In this document: piece by piece, positions 19,953-27,107 of the stretch | Numbering within the stretch: the first letter of the stretch is position 1 | Layout: the number at the start of each line of letters is the position of its first letter | Source: a virus | DNA: 42,197 nucleotides | IMG/VR virus record: IMGVR_UViG_3300037847_002271 | Span: 1-42,197 of that record | Strand: one strand, 5' to 3' | The notes under the pieces: generated by a model | Seen by the model: only the letters and a program-made list of their open reading frames with translations | Database searches by the model: none | Told to the model about the DNA's origin: nothing | Translations under genes and position numbers: made by a program

Positions 19953-21143
19953 ATGAGCACGCCGGAGTCGTTATATCGCAATGCGATTGATTTAAATCGC
20001 TATAGCAACAGTGTTGCTCGCCGTGTTATTAACGCATATAACGACATCATTCTGGATAGCGTTAATCAGCTTCGTGCTATTGATGATCTTGATGAATCAT
20101 TCAAGGCTGCACGATTGCGATCCATTATTGCGCAGCTCAAAGAATCACTGGCAACCTGGGCAGGTGATAGCACTGAACTAACAGCAATAGAACTGCAAGG
20201 CTTAGCAGAACTGCAATCTGAATTTGTAGAAGAACAGCTTAAAAAGGTGTTGCCACGCGGCAGTCGCAATATCGTGCGAAGCGTTGAAATTAGCCCGCAG
20301 TTTGCTCAGTCTGTTGTCGTGACAGATCCAACGCAGATTAATGTCGTTGCATTGTCCGATGATCTATTTGCTGCCGTAGAAGGTGCGCCGCAGACGTTTA
20401 GCTTGACTGCTGCAGAAGGTGCAACGATCACGCTGCCTAATGGTCAAGTTGTGCAAAAGGCGTTCCGTGGCATTGCAGAAGATCAAGCCGAACTATTCGG
20501 GCAAGTTGTTCGGCAAGGTTTATTGACTGGTGAGACTACTGACGATATTGCTCGCAGGTTAAAAGGTAAATTGCGTTTTGGGCAAGCAGGCAGTGTCAGG
20601 CAAATTGCCGCTGCAGGTGGTCAAGCAACAACGGTAGCGAATAATCAAGTCGTTGCCTTGGTGCGAACTAGCATCAATCAGGTTGCTAATGCCGCTTCAC
20701 AGCAGGTCTATGAAGCCAACCAAGACATCACGAAAAAGTATCGTTATGTCGCAACGCTTGATTCTCGTACTTCTGCCATTTGTCGTGCATTGGATGGTCG
20801 AGAATTTGAATACGGCAAGGGTCCGAAACCACCGCAACACTTCAACTGTCGCAGCACGACGGTTGCTGTAATTGACTATGACAACTTGCCGTTTGATCCA
20901 CCACCACGCGGTAAACGTGCAGCACAAGGCGGCATGGTGCCAGCAGATCAAAGCTATGGGCAATGGCTAGCTAAGCAAAGTAAATCAGTACAAGAACAAG
21001 CACTAGGAAAATCCAAAGTTCCATACTTCAACAGGCTGTCTGCTAAGCATGGCCCAAAAGATGCGATTGCGAAACTTGTTCGTGATGATGGCTCAGAACT
21101 TACGTTGCAAGACTTACGCAAGCGTTACGGCAAACTAGACTAG
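19953..21143 (+). CDS. Phage head morphogenesis protein, Mu gpF-like (396 aa)
   Basis: The C-terminal part has the phage Mu F domain: 'ATLDSRTSAICRALDGREFE', 'GPKPPQHFNCRSTTVAVID', with conserved Arg, Cys, His and Cys residues (about 272-312). The N-terminal 270 residues are helical. Proteins of this type are minor head components needed for capsid assembly, encoded next to the portal as here. Starts two bases after the preceding stop. Confidence 0.9.
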   Translation: MSTPESLYRNAIDLNRYSNSVARRVINAYNDIILDSVNQLRAIDDLDESFKAARLRSIIAQLKESLATWAGDSTELTAIELQGLAELQSEFVEEQLKKVLPRGSRNIVRSVEISPQFAQSVVVTDPTQINVVALSDDLFAAVEGAPQTFSLTAAEGATITLPNGQVVQKAFRGIAEDQAELFGQVVRQGLLTGETTDDIARRLKGKLRFGQAGSVRQIAAAGGQATTVANNQVVALVRTSINQVANAASQQVYEANQDITKKYRYVATLDSRTSAICRALDGREFEYGKGPKPPQHFNCRSTTVAVIDYDNLPFDPPPRGKRAAQGGMVPADQSYGQWLAKQSKSVQEQALGKSKVPYFNRLSAKHGPKDAIAKLVRDDGSELTLQDLRKRYGKLD

Positions 21144-21162
21144 AAATAACAGCAGCATCATC

Positions 21163-21237
21163 ATGCCTGGCAAGTACAAAGGCCCTAAAAAGCCGATGAA
21201 GCCGATGCCCAAGAAAAAAGGCGGTAAGAAAAAATGA
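21163..21237 (+). CDS. Lys-rich mini-protein (24 aa)
   Basis: A 24-residue peptide, MPGKYKGPKKPMKPMPKKKG and four more residues, with about half Lys. It overlaps the next start (ATGA). Similar Lys/Gly/Pro peptides occur between head genes in marine phages; a role with packaged DNA is possible but unproven. Confidence 0.6.
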   Translation: MPGKYKGPKKPMKPMPKKKGGKKK

Positions 21238-21461
21238 AACGCGGTGATCGTGTTAGCTGGGTGTATCAAGGCAAGCGCACCTATGGTGTCGTGACCAGCA
21301 TTGCTGGTGAACGCGCCATGATTAAAGGGCCAACTGGCGGCAACATCACCCGTGTTGGCAGTAAGGATGATCCTGTGATTCGGATCAAATCTGAATCCAC
21401 TGGCAACCCAGTGCTCAAGCGTGAATCACAGCTTCGCAAAGCACCAAAACGCAGCAAATAG
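21234..21461 (+). CDS. Small SH3/tudor-like protein (75 aa)
   Basis: MKRGDRVSWVYQGKRTYGVV begins a small beta-barrel of the DUF2945/KOW-like kind ('GDRVSW...G.V..I.G..A.I...TGG'), and the basic C-terminus ('RESQLRKAPKRSK') suggests nucleic-acid contact. Coupled to the 24-residue peptide by ATGA. Virion or head-assembly role is likely from position. Confidence 0.7.
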   Translation: MKRGDRVSWVYQGKRTYGVVTSIAGERAMIKGPTGGNITRVGSKDDPVIRIKSESTGNPVLKRESQLRKAPKRSK

Positions 21462-21510
21462 AGTTAAACGCTGATATTATTTGACTGAAAACTTACCCTA
21501 CGGGTTTTTC

Positions 21511-22188
21511 ATGTCTGACGAGCAAAATCAACAGGTTACGCCTGTTGAAACGCAAAACAACGGCGAGATTGACGCACTAAAAAACAGCATCGAAGCTCTT
21601 GAGCGCAAAAATCATGAGCTAATCGGGAAGCTGAAAAAAGCAAAGTCCATTCCCGAGGATGTTGATGTCCAAGAACTGCTGGACTTCAAGCGACAAGCCG
21701 AGCAATCAAAGCTTGAATCCGAAGGTAAATACACCGAAGCGCGACAAGCTTTGGAGCAACAGTTCCGTGAGGCGTCGGCGGAAAAGGACAAGCGCATCCA
21801 AGAGCTTGAAGCACGAGTCCGAGAACTAGAGCTGATCAGCCCTGCAGTTTCTGCCCTAGCAGATATTGTGCATGACCCTGATCTGGTGCTGAAGACAAAG
21901 CTATCTGCTGACAAAATTCAACGCGAAGCTGACGGCACTGTCGTTGTCGTCGATGGCTACGAACGCAGACCTGTTGCAGATTGGGCTAAAGCATCATTAC
22001 CTGAGTGGATGCAGAAAGCACCGAAGCCGCAAGGTTCTGGTGCACCATCAGGTCGCAGCACTGGTGAAATTCCAGCAGGCATGAAAAACCCATTCACGAA
22101 GGAAAACTTCAACCTGACTGAGCAATCACGTCTATTTAAGACTGATCGTGATTTGTACGATCGAATGAAAGCTGCGGCTGCACGTTAA
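21511..22188 (+). CDS. Capsid scaffolding protein (225 aa)
   Basis: A charged coiled coil covers residues about 20-120 ('IDALKNSIEALERKNHELIG', 'EARQALEQQFREASAEKDKR'), followed by a folded segment and a C-terminal helix 'RLFKTDRDLYDRMKAAAAR'. Coiled-coil proteins directly before the major capsid gene act as scaffolds. ATG 21511 is preferred over TTG 21481. Confidence 0.85.
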   Translation: MSDEQNQQVTPVETQNNGEIDALKNSIEALERKNHELIGKLKKAKSIPEDVDVQELLDFKRQAEQSKLESEGKYTEARQALEQQFREASAEKDKRIQELEARVRELELISPAVSALADIVHDPDLVLKTKLSADKIQREADGTVVVVDGYERRPVADWAKASLPEWMQKAPKPQGSGAPSGRSTGEIPAGMKNPFTKENFNLTEQSRLFKTDRDLYDRMKAAAAR

Positions 22189-22266
22189 TATAAACGTGAG
22201 GCAAAGCTACGCGGAGCCATTCTGGGTTACGCCCACACCGTAAACAACTTTTGAGGATTTTTAGTC

Positions 22267-23286
22267 ATGGCGACTCTTCGCTCTGACATCATCATCCCCG
22301 AGGTATTTACGCCTTACGTCATCGAGCAGACCACTCAGCGTGATGCCTTTTTGGCTTCCGGTGTGGTGCAGCCGATGGCTGAGCTGAATGCCACCGAGGG
22401 CGGTGATTTTGTCAATGTTCCCTTCTGGAAAGCAAATCTTTCCGGTGACTTTGAAGTTCTGTCTGACAGCTCTTCACTGACTCCTGGCAAGATCACTGCT
22501 GACAAGCAAATTGGTGTGATCCTGCACCGTGGTCGTGCATTTGAAGCGCGTGACCTAGCAGCACTTGCTGCTGGTTCTGATCCTATGGCTGCCATTGGTG
22601 CCAAGATCGCTGATTACGTTGCTAACCAGCGTCAAAAGGATCTGCTGTCTTGCCTCGGCGGTATCTTCGGTGCTGTTGGTACTGACAACGCTTCTGCTTC
22701 TTTCCAAGCACTGACCATTGACGGTGGTGGATCTGGTGAGACTGCATTGTCTCCCCGTCACGTTGCTGAAGCCCGTGCAATCTTGGGTGATCAAGGCGAC
22801 AAGCTTTCTGCCATTTGTATGCACAGCAATGTGTACTACGACTTGGTTGAGCGTCGTGCCATTGATTTCATCTACGACAACACTGGCGCTGCTGACTCTG
22901 ACGCAACTCAGGGTTCAACTGCAAACGCATTCGGCAACGTTTCTGTCCCCACATTTATGGGGCTCAGGGTTTTGGTTAGCGATGATGTGCAAACCAGCGG
23001 CACTTCTCCTAACAAGAAGTTTGCCGTTTACTTCTTCACCGAAGGTGCTGTTGCCTCTGGCGAACAGCTTGCACTTCAGTCGGAAACTGATCGCGATATA
23101 TTAGCGAAATCCGATGCAATGTCCATCGACCTTCACTACTGCTACCACCCTGTTGGTGCTAAGTGGGGCGTGACCACCACGAACCCGACTCGCGCACAAC
23201 TGGAAACCATCGGCAACTGGTCGAAGGTGTACGAAACCAAGAACATTGGTATCGTGCGTGCAACTGTCACTTCTAACTTCGATTGA
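22267..23286 (+). CDS. Major capsid protein (339 aa)
   Basis: The position after the scaffold, the length and motifs such as 'IPEVFTPYVIEQTTQRDAFL', 'GDFVNVPFWK', 'RGRAFEARDLAALAAGSDPM', 'MHSNVYYDLVERRAIDFIYD' and 'FYF-like TEGAVASGEQ' fit HK97-fold major capsid proteins of the coat family found in marine siphoviruses. A TGAGGA ribosome-binding site lies 12 bases upstream. The end 'KNIGIVRATVTSNFD' is typical. The most abundant virion protein is expected from this gene. Confidence 0.92.
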   Translation: MATLRSDIIIPEVFTPYVIEQTTQRDAFLASGVVQPMAELNATEGGDFVNVPFWKANLSGDFEVLSDSSSLTPGKITADKQIGVILHRGRAFEARDLAALAAGSDPMAAIGAKIADYVANQRQKDLLSCLGGIFGAVGTDNASASFQALTIDGGGSGETALSPRHVAEARAILGDQGDKLSAICMHSNVYYDLVERRAIDFIYDNTGAADSDATQGSTANAFGNVSVPTFMGLRVLVSDDVQTSGTSPNKKFAVYFFTEGAVASGEQLALQSETDRDILAKSDAMSIDLHYCYHPVGAKWGVTTTNPTRAQLETIGNWSKVYETKNIGIVRATVTSNFD

Positions 23287-23300
23287 GGAGGTAACTAATC

Positions 23301-23672
23301 ATGGCTTCTTCTTTTGAGGTTTCTGCGGGTAAGGCAATCGGATACGTTTCCGGTGGTGCTGTTACCCAAGCTGATACCAGCGGCAAAGCTACTGGTGTCA
23401 CCCTGAACCAGCCCTGCGGTCAAATCACAATGGACGACGCTGCACTTGCAGCTGCTGCCGAAGTGACTTTCACCGTGACCAACAGTGAAGTTGCTGCCAC
23501 TGATGTGGTGATTGCTTCTATCGCCTCTGGCGGTACTTCTGGGTCTTATACCCTGACTGTTGGCGCTGTTGCTGCTGGATCTTTCGATCTCAGTCTTGGC
23601 AACGTGAGCACAAGTTCACTTAGCGAAGCAGTTGTGATCAACTACGCTGTGATCAAAGCTTCTGCTTCCTGA
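23301..23672 (+). CDS. Head decoration-like protein (123 aa)
   Basis: A Ser/Ala/Val-rich beta protein preceded by a strong GAGGAGGT site, immediately after the capsid gene. 'GKAIGYVSGGAVTQADTSGK' and 'GVTLNQPCGQITMD' resemble the 'capsid decoration / DUF2190-like' proteins that trimerise on heads. High expression is likely. Family assignment is by pattern and position. Confidence 0.72.
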   Translation: MASSFEVSAGKAIGYVSGGAVTQADTSGKATGVTLNQPCGQITMDDAALAAAAEVTFTVTNSEVAATDVVIASIASGGTSGSYTLTVGAVAAGSFDLSLGNVSTSSLSEAVVINYAVIKASAS

Positions 23673-23833
23673 TGGGTTTATTCGCTTTCCGGCGAATGCG
23701 TGAACGTGAGGCTACTGCTTCAGCAGTGGCCTCTTTTTCTAATGCTGAGCCTAAAATCACAACAGAGCCAAAGCCAAAAAGGCGAAGGACAGTAAAGCCC
23801 AAGCCGGAGAAACCTGATGGCAATCACACTTGA
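23672..23833 (+). CDS. Small basic protein (53 aa)
   Basis: Start overlaps the previous stop by one base (TGATG). MGLFAFRRMREREATASAVA, followed by a Lys/Pro/Arg-rich tail 'KPKRRRTVKPKPEKPDG'. It overlaps the next gene by 17 bases. It could bind DNA inside the head, but only the charge supports this. Confidence 0.6.
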   Translation: MGLFAFRRMREREATASAVASFSNAEPKITTEPKPKRRRTVKPKPEKPDGNHT

Positions 23834-24377
23834 TGCAACGGTTGGCGGGGCAAGTGCCAACACTTATTTGACGCTCAGTGATGCCAACGACATCGTTGAT
23901 GGCTTGGTTGAAGATTCTGACGTGACTGCATGGGCTTCAGCCACTGATGATCAAAAGAATCGTGCGCTTTACACTGCAGCGCAACGTCTTGATCGTGAAC
24001 GTTATTTAGGCGCAAGGGTCACTGATACGCAAGCATTGCAATGGCCGCGCACTGGTGTTCGCAAGCCTGACACGTATATCAACACCTATGCAGTCGGCTT
24101 TCCGTTCAGGATTACAACTGATTATTTCACTGATACGGAAATTCCTGATCAGGTCAAAAAAGCGCAAGCAATCCTTGCGGTGTACCTGAACAACAACAAA
24201 GACGGTATTGGCCTTAGCGGCTTAGAAGACTATAAGAACGTGCAGGTTGGTCCTATTAACGTGACGCCTGACAAGTCTGGTGCTGTTGGTGCAGATCGTA
24301 TTCCGCCAATCATCGAACGTTATTTGACAGGGCTTAGAATTAGTGGACCAGGCAACATTGCTGTGAAACGGAGCTGA
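23817..24377 (+). CDS. Head-tail connector / DnaT-like adaptor (186 aa)
   Basis: 'ASANTYLTLSDANDIVDGLV', 'RALYTAAQRLDRERYLGARV', 'QALQWPRTGVRKPD' and 'IPDQVKKAQAILAVYL' match the phage adaptor family often labelled 'putative DnaT-like', which corresponds structurally to head completion proteins that extend the portal. It is the first connector gene after the head proteins. Confidence 0.82.
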   Translation: MAITLDATVGGASANTYLTLSDANDIVDGLVEDSDVTAWASATDDQKNRALYTAAQRLDRERYLGARVTDTQALQWPRTGVRKPDTYINTYAVGFPFRITTDYFTDTEIPDQVKKAQAILAVYLNNNKDGIGLSGLEDYKNVQVGPINVTPDKSGAVGADRIPPIIERYLTGLRISGPGNIAVKRS

Positions 24378-24379
24378 TC

Positions 24380-24634
24380 ATGCCTTACGAAACTTCTATT
24401 GATCCGTCTTACAGCATTGGCGCTGATTTCGTTAATTCAACGGATGCACAAACTGGTCGTTGGCGTCGGATCGTCATCCTAAAGAACAACACCAGCTTTG
24501 ATGCACTGACGGTTCACAACTGGACTGGCAACAGCATTTTGGATGAAGGACTACCAGCAGGGTTTGAAATCCAAGGAGTATTCACCGCATTCACCCTCAA
24601 CAACGGTGGTGCTGTCATCGCTTACAAAATCTGA
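24380..24634 (+). CDS. Small structural protein, copy 1 of a tandem pair (84 aa)
   Basis: Beta-rich protein with 'YSIGADFVNSTDAQTGRWRR', 'AGFEIQGVFTAFTLNNGGAV' and the end 'IAYKI'. The next gene encodes an 84-residue relative of the same layout. A strong GGAG precedes the ATG. Probably a virion protein such as a decoration or neck component. Confidence 0.75.
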   Translation: MPYETSIDPSYSIGADFVNSTDAQTGRWRRIVILKNNTSFDALTVHNWTGNSILDEGLPAGFEIQGVFTAFTLNNGGAVIAYKI

Positions 24635-24636
24635 TC

Positions 24637-24891
24637 ATGACGAAACTTACCGGCGGACACGCACCAGTTGACTACACCATCGGCGCTGAGGTCATTAACG
24701 ACACAGCGGTTCATACTGGTCAATTCTCGTATATCGCCTTTTACGAGAGCAGCACAATCACCGAAATCCTGAGCGAAAACGTGACGGATAACGATTTTGC
24801 TGGTGCGACTGTTGATGCAAGCACTGCTCTTGAGGGTTACTTCACCAGCATCCAGCTCCAGAATGGGGCTTGTATTGCCTACAAGATCTGA
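24637..24891 (+). CDS. Small structural protein, copy 2 of a tandem pair (84 aa)
   Basis: Same length as its neighbour and aligned without large gaps: 'YTIGAEVINDTAVHTGQFSY', 'ALEGYFTSIQLQNGACIAYKI' match 'YSIGADFVNSTDAQTGRWRR' and the 'G.FTA..LNNG..IAYKI' end. A tandem duplication is the simple explanation. The stop overlaps the next start (TGATG). Confidence 0.75.
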   Translation: MTKLTGGHAPVDYTIGAEVINDTAVHTGQFSYIAFYESSTITEILSENVTDNDFAGATVDASTALEGYFTSIQLQNGACIAYKI

Positions 24892-25256
24892 TGGCACTGG
24901 CTGATTCGCTGCGCAAGGTTGCCAACAAGGCCATCACCAAGTTTGGCGGTGATGTCACGATTCAGTTTGTCACGACAGGTGACTATGACACCACGACTGG
25001 CACAGTGCCTAGCCATGCCATTGGCTTGGAAAATATCACCATTAAAGGTGTGCTGGAGGATGTAAATTCATCTGAGGTCAATGACCTTGTGCGGGGTGAT
25101 GACAAAAAGCTAACGGTTGCAGCATCTGCATTGTCTGCTGCCCCAGGAGTTGATGATAGGGTGCTAATTAACGACGTGACGCATCAAGTCGTGCGTGTTG
25201 AAATTATTGAGCAAGCTAATCAGGCGATTGTATATCAGTTATTTTTGAGGGCTTGA
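24891..25256 (+). CDS. Head closure / neck protein (121 aa)
   Basis: ATG 24891. 'MALADSLRKVANKAITKFGG' then 'YDTTTGTVPS', 'IKGVLEDVNSSEVNDLVRGD' and 'VLINDVTHQVVRVEIIEQAN' resemble head-closure proteins of long-tailed phages that cap the connector and join the tail terminator. Position between adaptor and tail completion genes agrees. The stop overlaps the next start (TGATG). Confidence 0.72.
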   Translation: MALADSLRKVANKAITKFGGDVTIQFVTTGDYDTTTGTVPSHAIGLENITIKGVLEDVNSSEVNDLVRGDDKKLTVAASALSAAPGVDDRVLINDVTHQVVRVEIIEQANQAIVYQLFLRA

Positions 25257-25666
25257 TGATGGCAAAAGAAATCAAGCTAGCAAAGATTGCTGATTATATG
25301 GAAGGTCAAATTGAGCAATTACTGCGTGTTACGGTACTTGAAACTGACTCAAAATTAAAGCAAAGCAGTCCTGTTGATACTGGCAGATTCCGCGTTAGTT
25401 GGCAGGTTGGTGAAAATGCAAACAACAGCACGCCTGCACCGCCAGGTGATTACAAGGGAACGCCAGCACCATTGAAAGGATCAAATTACAATGCCGGGCA
25501 AGAAAAACTAGGCAATTATTACAGCATTCACAACAATCTGCCGTACGCAGAACCACTGGCAAATGGTCACAGCCCACAAGCTGATGCAGGTTGGGTTGAT
25601 CTTATCGGCAAACAAATGCAAGCCTATGTACGATCACAATATGAAAAAATCAAGAGGCAAGGTTAA
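25256..25666 (+). CDS. Tail completion / HK97 gp10-like protein (136 aa)
   Basis: 'TDSKLKQSSPVDTGRFRVSW' carries the 'SPVDTGRF+.SW' motif of HK97 gp10-like and related neck proteins, followed by 'YYSIHNNLPYAEPLANGHSP', another family hallmark. ATG 25256 is chosen. These proteins connect the finished head to the tail. Confidence 0.83.
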   Translation: MMAKEIKLAKIADYMEGQIEQLLRVTVLETDSKLKQSSPVDTGRFRVSWQVGENANNSTPAPPGDYKGTPAPLKGSNYNAGQEKLGNYYSIHNNLPYAEPLANGHSPQADAGWVDLIGKQMQAYVRSQYEKIKRQG

Positions 25667-26088
25667 TGGCAGCAGCAGATCTAAACACTATTCGTGCAAC
25701 GATTGAAGCAAGGCTTGCTACAGAGCTTGCATCATCGCCTGCAATTCCTGTTGTATTCAATAATGTCTCTTATTCTCCAACACCCAATTCATCTTGGGTC
25801 CAATGTCTGTTTAACTTTGGCGCCAATGAATACCTAAGTCAGGGATTAACATCTGATTCTCAAAATCGCATTGTTGGTATTATTGTCATCAATATCTTCA
25901 CGCCTGCTGGCGTTGGTGCTGGCGCAAACTACACAATAGGCAAGCGGATTCGTGATCTCTATAATCGAGTCATAGTGTCGGGGGTTTTCTTCGATGCGCC
26001 AATCGGTCCTGAAGTGGTGTCCGCATCGCCTGAGGGCTATTTCCAAACACAGGTCCGTGTGACCTTTGAATTCATCGAGGAACTCTGA
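25666..26088 (+). CDS. Tail terminator protein (140 aa)
   Basis: 'LNTIRATIEARLATELASSP', 'VFNNVSYSPTPNSSWVQCLF', 'GIIVINIFTPAGVGAGANYT' and the beta end 'YFQTQVRVTFEFIEEL' match the DUF4128/tail-terminator pattern (lambda U-like role), which stops tail polymerisation and joins the head. Follows the gp10-like gene with a one-base overlap. Confidence 0.8.
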   Translation: MAAADLNTIRATIEARLATELASSPAIPVVFNNVSYSPTPNSSWVQCLFNFGANEYLSQGLTSDSQNRIVGIIVINIFTPAGVGAGANYTIGKRIRDLYNRVIVSGVFFDAPIGPEVVSASPEGYFQTQVRVTFEFIEEL

Positions 26089-26090
26089 CC

Positions 26091-26513
26091 ATGGCTACCA
26101 TTCGCGGCGAGTCTGGATCTGTTCAGTTTGAAACTGGTTCAGGCAGCCTTGCAACTGTTGTCGGCACTCGTAGCTGGAGCCTGACAGTCACCAAGGAAAC
26201 CTTGGATACAACTGTGCATGGCAACACTTTTCGTCAATTTGTTGGCAGCCTGATTAGTGGTTCTGGCACAGTTGAGCTGGTGTATGACCCTGATGCCACT
26301 GGGCAAGCTGGTTTGATCGAAGACATAATCAAAACTGGCGACTCCGCTGATGCGTCGTTTGAGCTGTTCACGACTGGATCTTCGGCTGGCACAGATTCTG
26401 TCGCTTTTGGCGGAATCATCACTGACATGGAAATCACTTCTACCGTTGGTGAGCTGGTTATTGTGTCCTGCAGCTTCATTACCAGCAGCACTATCACTTC
26501 CAATCTGGAGTAA
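26091..26513 (+). CDS. Major tail tube protein (140 aa)
   Basis: 'TRSWSLTVTKETLDTTVHGN' and 'FRQFVGSLISGSGTVELVYD' are typical of tail tube proteins (a W...V+.E..DTT.HG pattern with a later sGSGt strand). Beta-rich, no Cys except one near the C-terminus. It lies just before the chaperone and tape-measure genes, as in other siphoviruses. Confidence 0.88.
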   Translation: MATIRGESGSVQFETGSGSLATVVGTRSWSLTVTKETLDTTVHGNTFRQFVGSLISGSGTVELVYDPDATGQAGLIEDIIKTGDSADASFELFTTGSSAGTDSVAFGGIITDMEITSTVGELVIVSCSFITSSTITSNLE

Positions 26514-26524
26514 AAAGGCTATAG

Positions 26525-26550
26525 TTTAAGTGACAAATAAGTCGCTTAAA
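26525..26550 (+). promoter_or_regulatory. RNA hairpin covering the start of the tail chaperone gene
   Basis: TTTAAGTGAC pairs with GTCGCTTAAA (one G-T pair), loop AAATAA; the last paired base is the A of the ATG. There is no visible Shine-Dalgarno sequence. The hairpin probably limits translation initiation of gene G. Confidence 0.55.
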
Positions 26551-26906
26551 TGCCTGCTTCAAATCGCACCGTAGATCTGCTGGTTGGGGCGTTTGACCTC
26601 AACCAGCGACGGAAGTTTGAACTCAAGAACGCAGACGGCAAAAAGATCGTCGATCTGTATTTCAAACCGATCACACGCGCAGACCGTAAGAAAGCACAGC
26701 AGCTGGCTGGTACTGATGAGGCACTGGACATCAGCACGCAGATGCTGTGTCAAATGGCTGAGCTTGAAGACGGCACGAAGGCGTTTGCTGCTGCTGATGC
26801 TGCAAAACTCCAGCACAAGCTTCCTGAATCTGTGCTGAACGACATTGAGCTGTTCTTGTTTGGTATTGGTCAAGAAGCCAGCATTGAAGATGCAAAAAAC
26901 GACTAA
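26550..26906 (+). CDS. G: Tail assembly chaperone G (118 aa)
   Basis: Zero-frame product of the tail chaperone pair. 'LVGAFDLNQRRKFELKNADG', 'FKPITRADRKKAQQLAGTDE', 'LPESVLNDIELFLFGIGQEA' is a mixed alpha/beta chaperone of the gpG type. Gene order (tube, G, GT, tape measure) is that of lambda. Near its end the slippery heptamer A AAA AAC is in the correct frame to give a second, longer product. Confidence 0.88.
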   Translation: MPASNRTVDLLVGAFDLNQRRKFELKNADGKKIVDLYFKPITRADRKKAQQLAGTDEALDISTQMLCQMAELEDGTKAFAAADAAKLQHKLPESVLNDIELFLFGIGQEASIEDAKND

Positions 26907-27082
26907 AGCAGGACAGTTGGACTTATTTTGAGTTCTTCCTGGCCTGCGAATTAGGCATGACCGTAAGCAGGCTTCGCACGGAATTAACCGATGCGGAGCT
27001 TGTGCATTTTGCTGCTTTCTACGAAGTAAAGCGAGAGCAAGAAGAAAAAGCAATAAATCGCGCAAAAATGGGTCGGCGGTAA
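26550..27082 (+). CDS. GT: Frameshifted tail chaperone GT (177 aa, -1 shift at 26894-26900)
   Basis: A -1 shift after AAC at 26900 enters a frame that encodes 'RLKQDSWTYFEFFLACELGM', 'TVSRLRTELTDAELVHFAAF' and 'YEVKREQEEKAINRAKMGRR' to a stop at 27082. The 'F..CELGMTVSRLRTELT..EL..F.AFY' sequence is the T-type (DUF4035-like) domain that recruits the tape measure. The 60 added residues have no good independent start, so production by frameshift is required. G and GT together chaperone the tape-measure protein. Confidence 0.85.
26894..26900 (+). other. Programmed -1 frameshift site A AAA AAC
   Basis: The heptamer is in the correct phase (GCA AAA AAC), two codons before the G stop. A possible stimulatory stem lies downstream, GCAGG with CCTGC across about 30 bases, but this is not certain. 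Confidence 0.85.
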
Positions 27083-27107
27083 AATAAAAACATTGCTTGC
27101 GTGAGCC

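Noticed and set aside
26559-27065. Minus-strand 168-residue frame across the G/GT region
   Set aside because: The plus strand carries conserved G and T domains here; the minus frame is Cys/Leu-rich noise.
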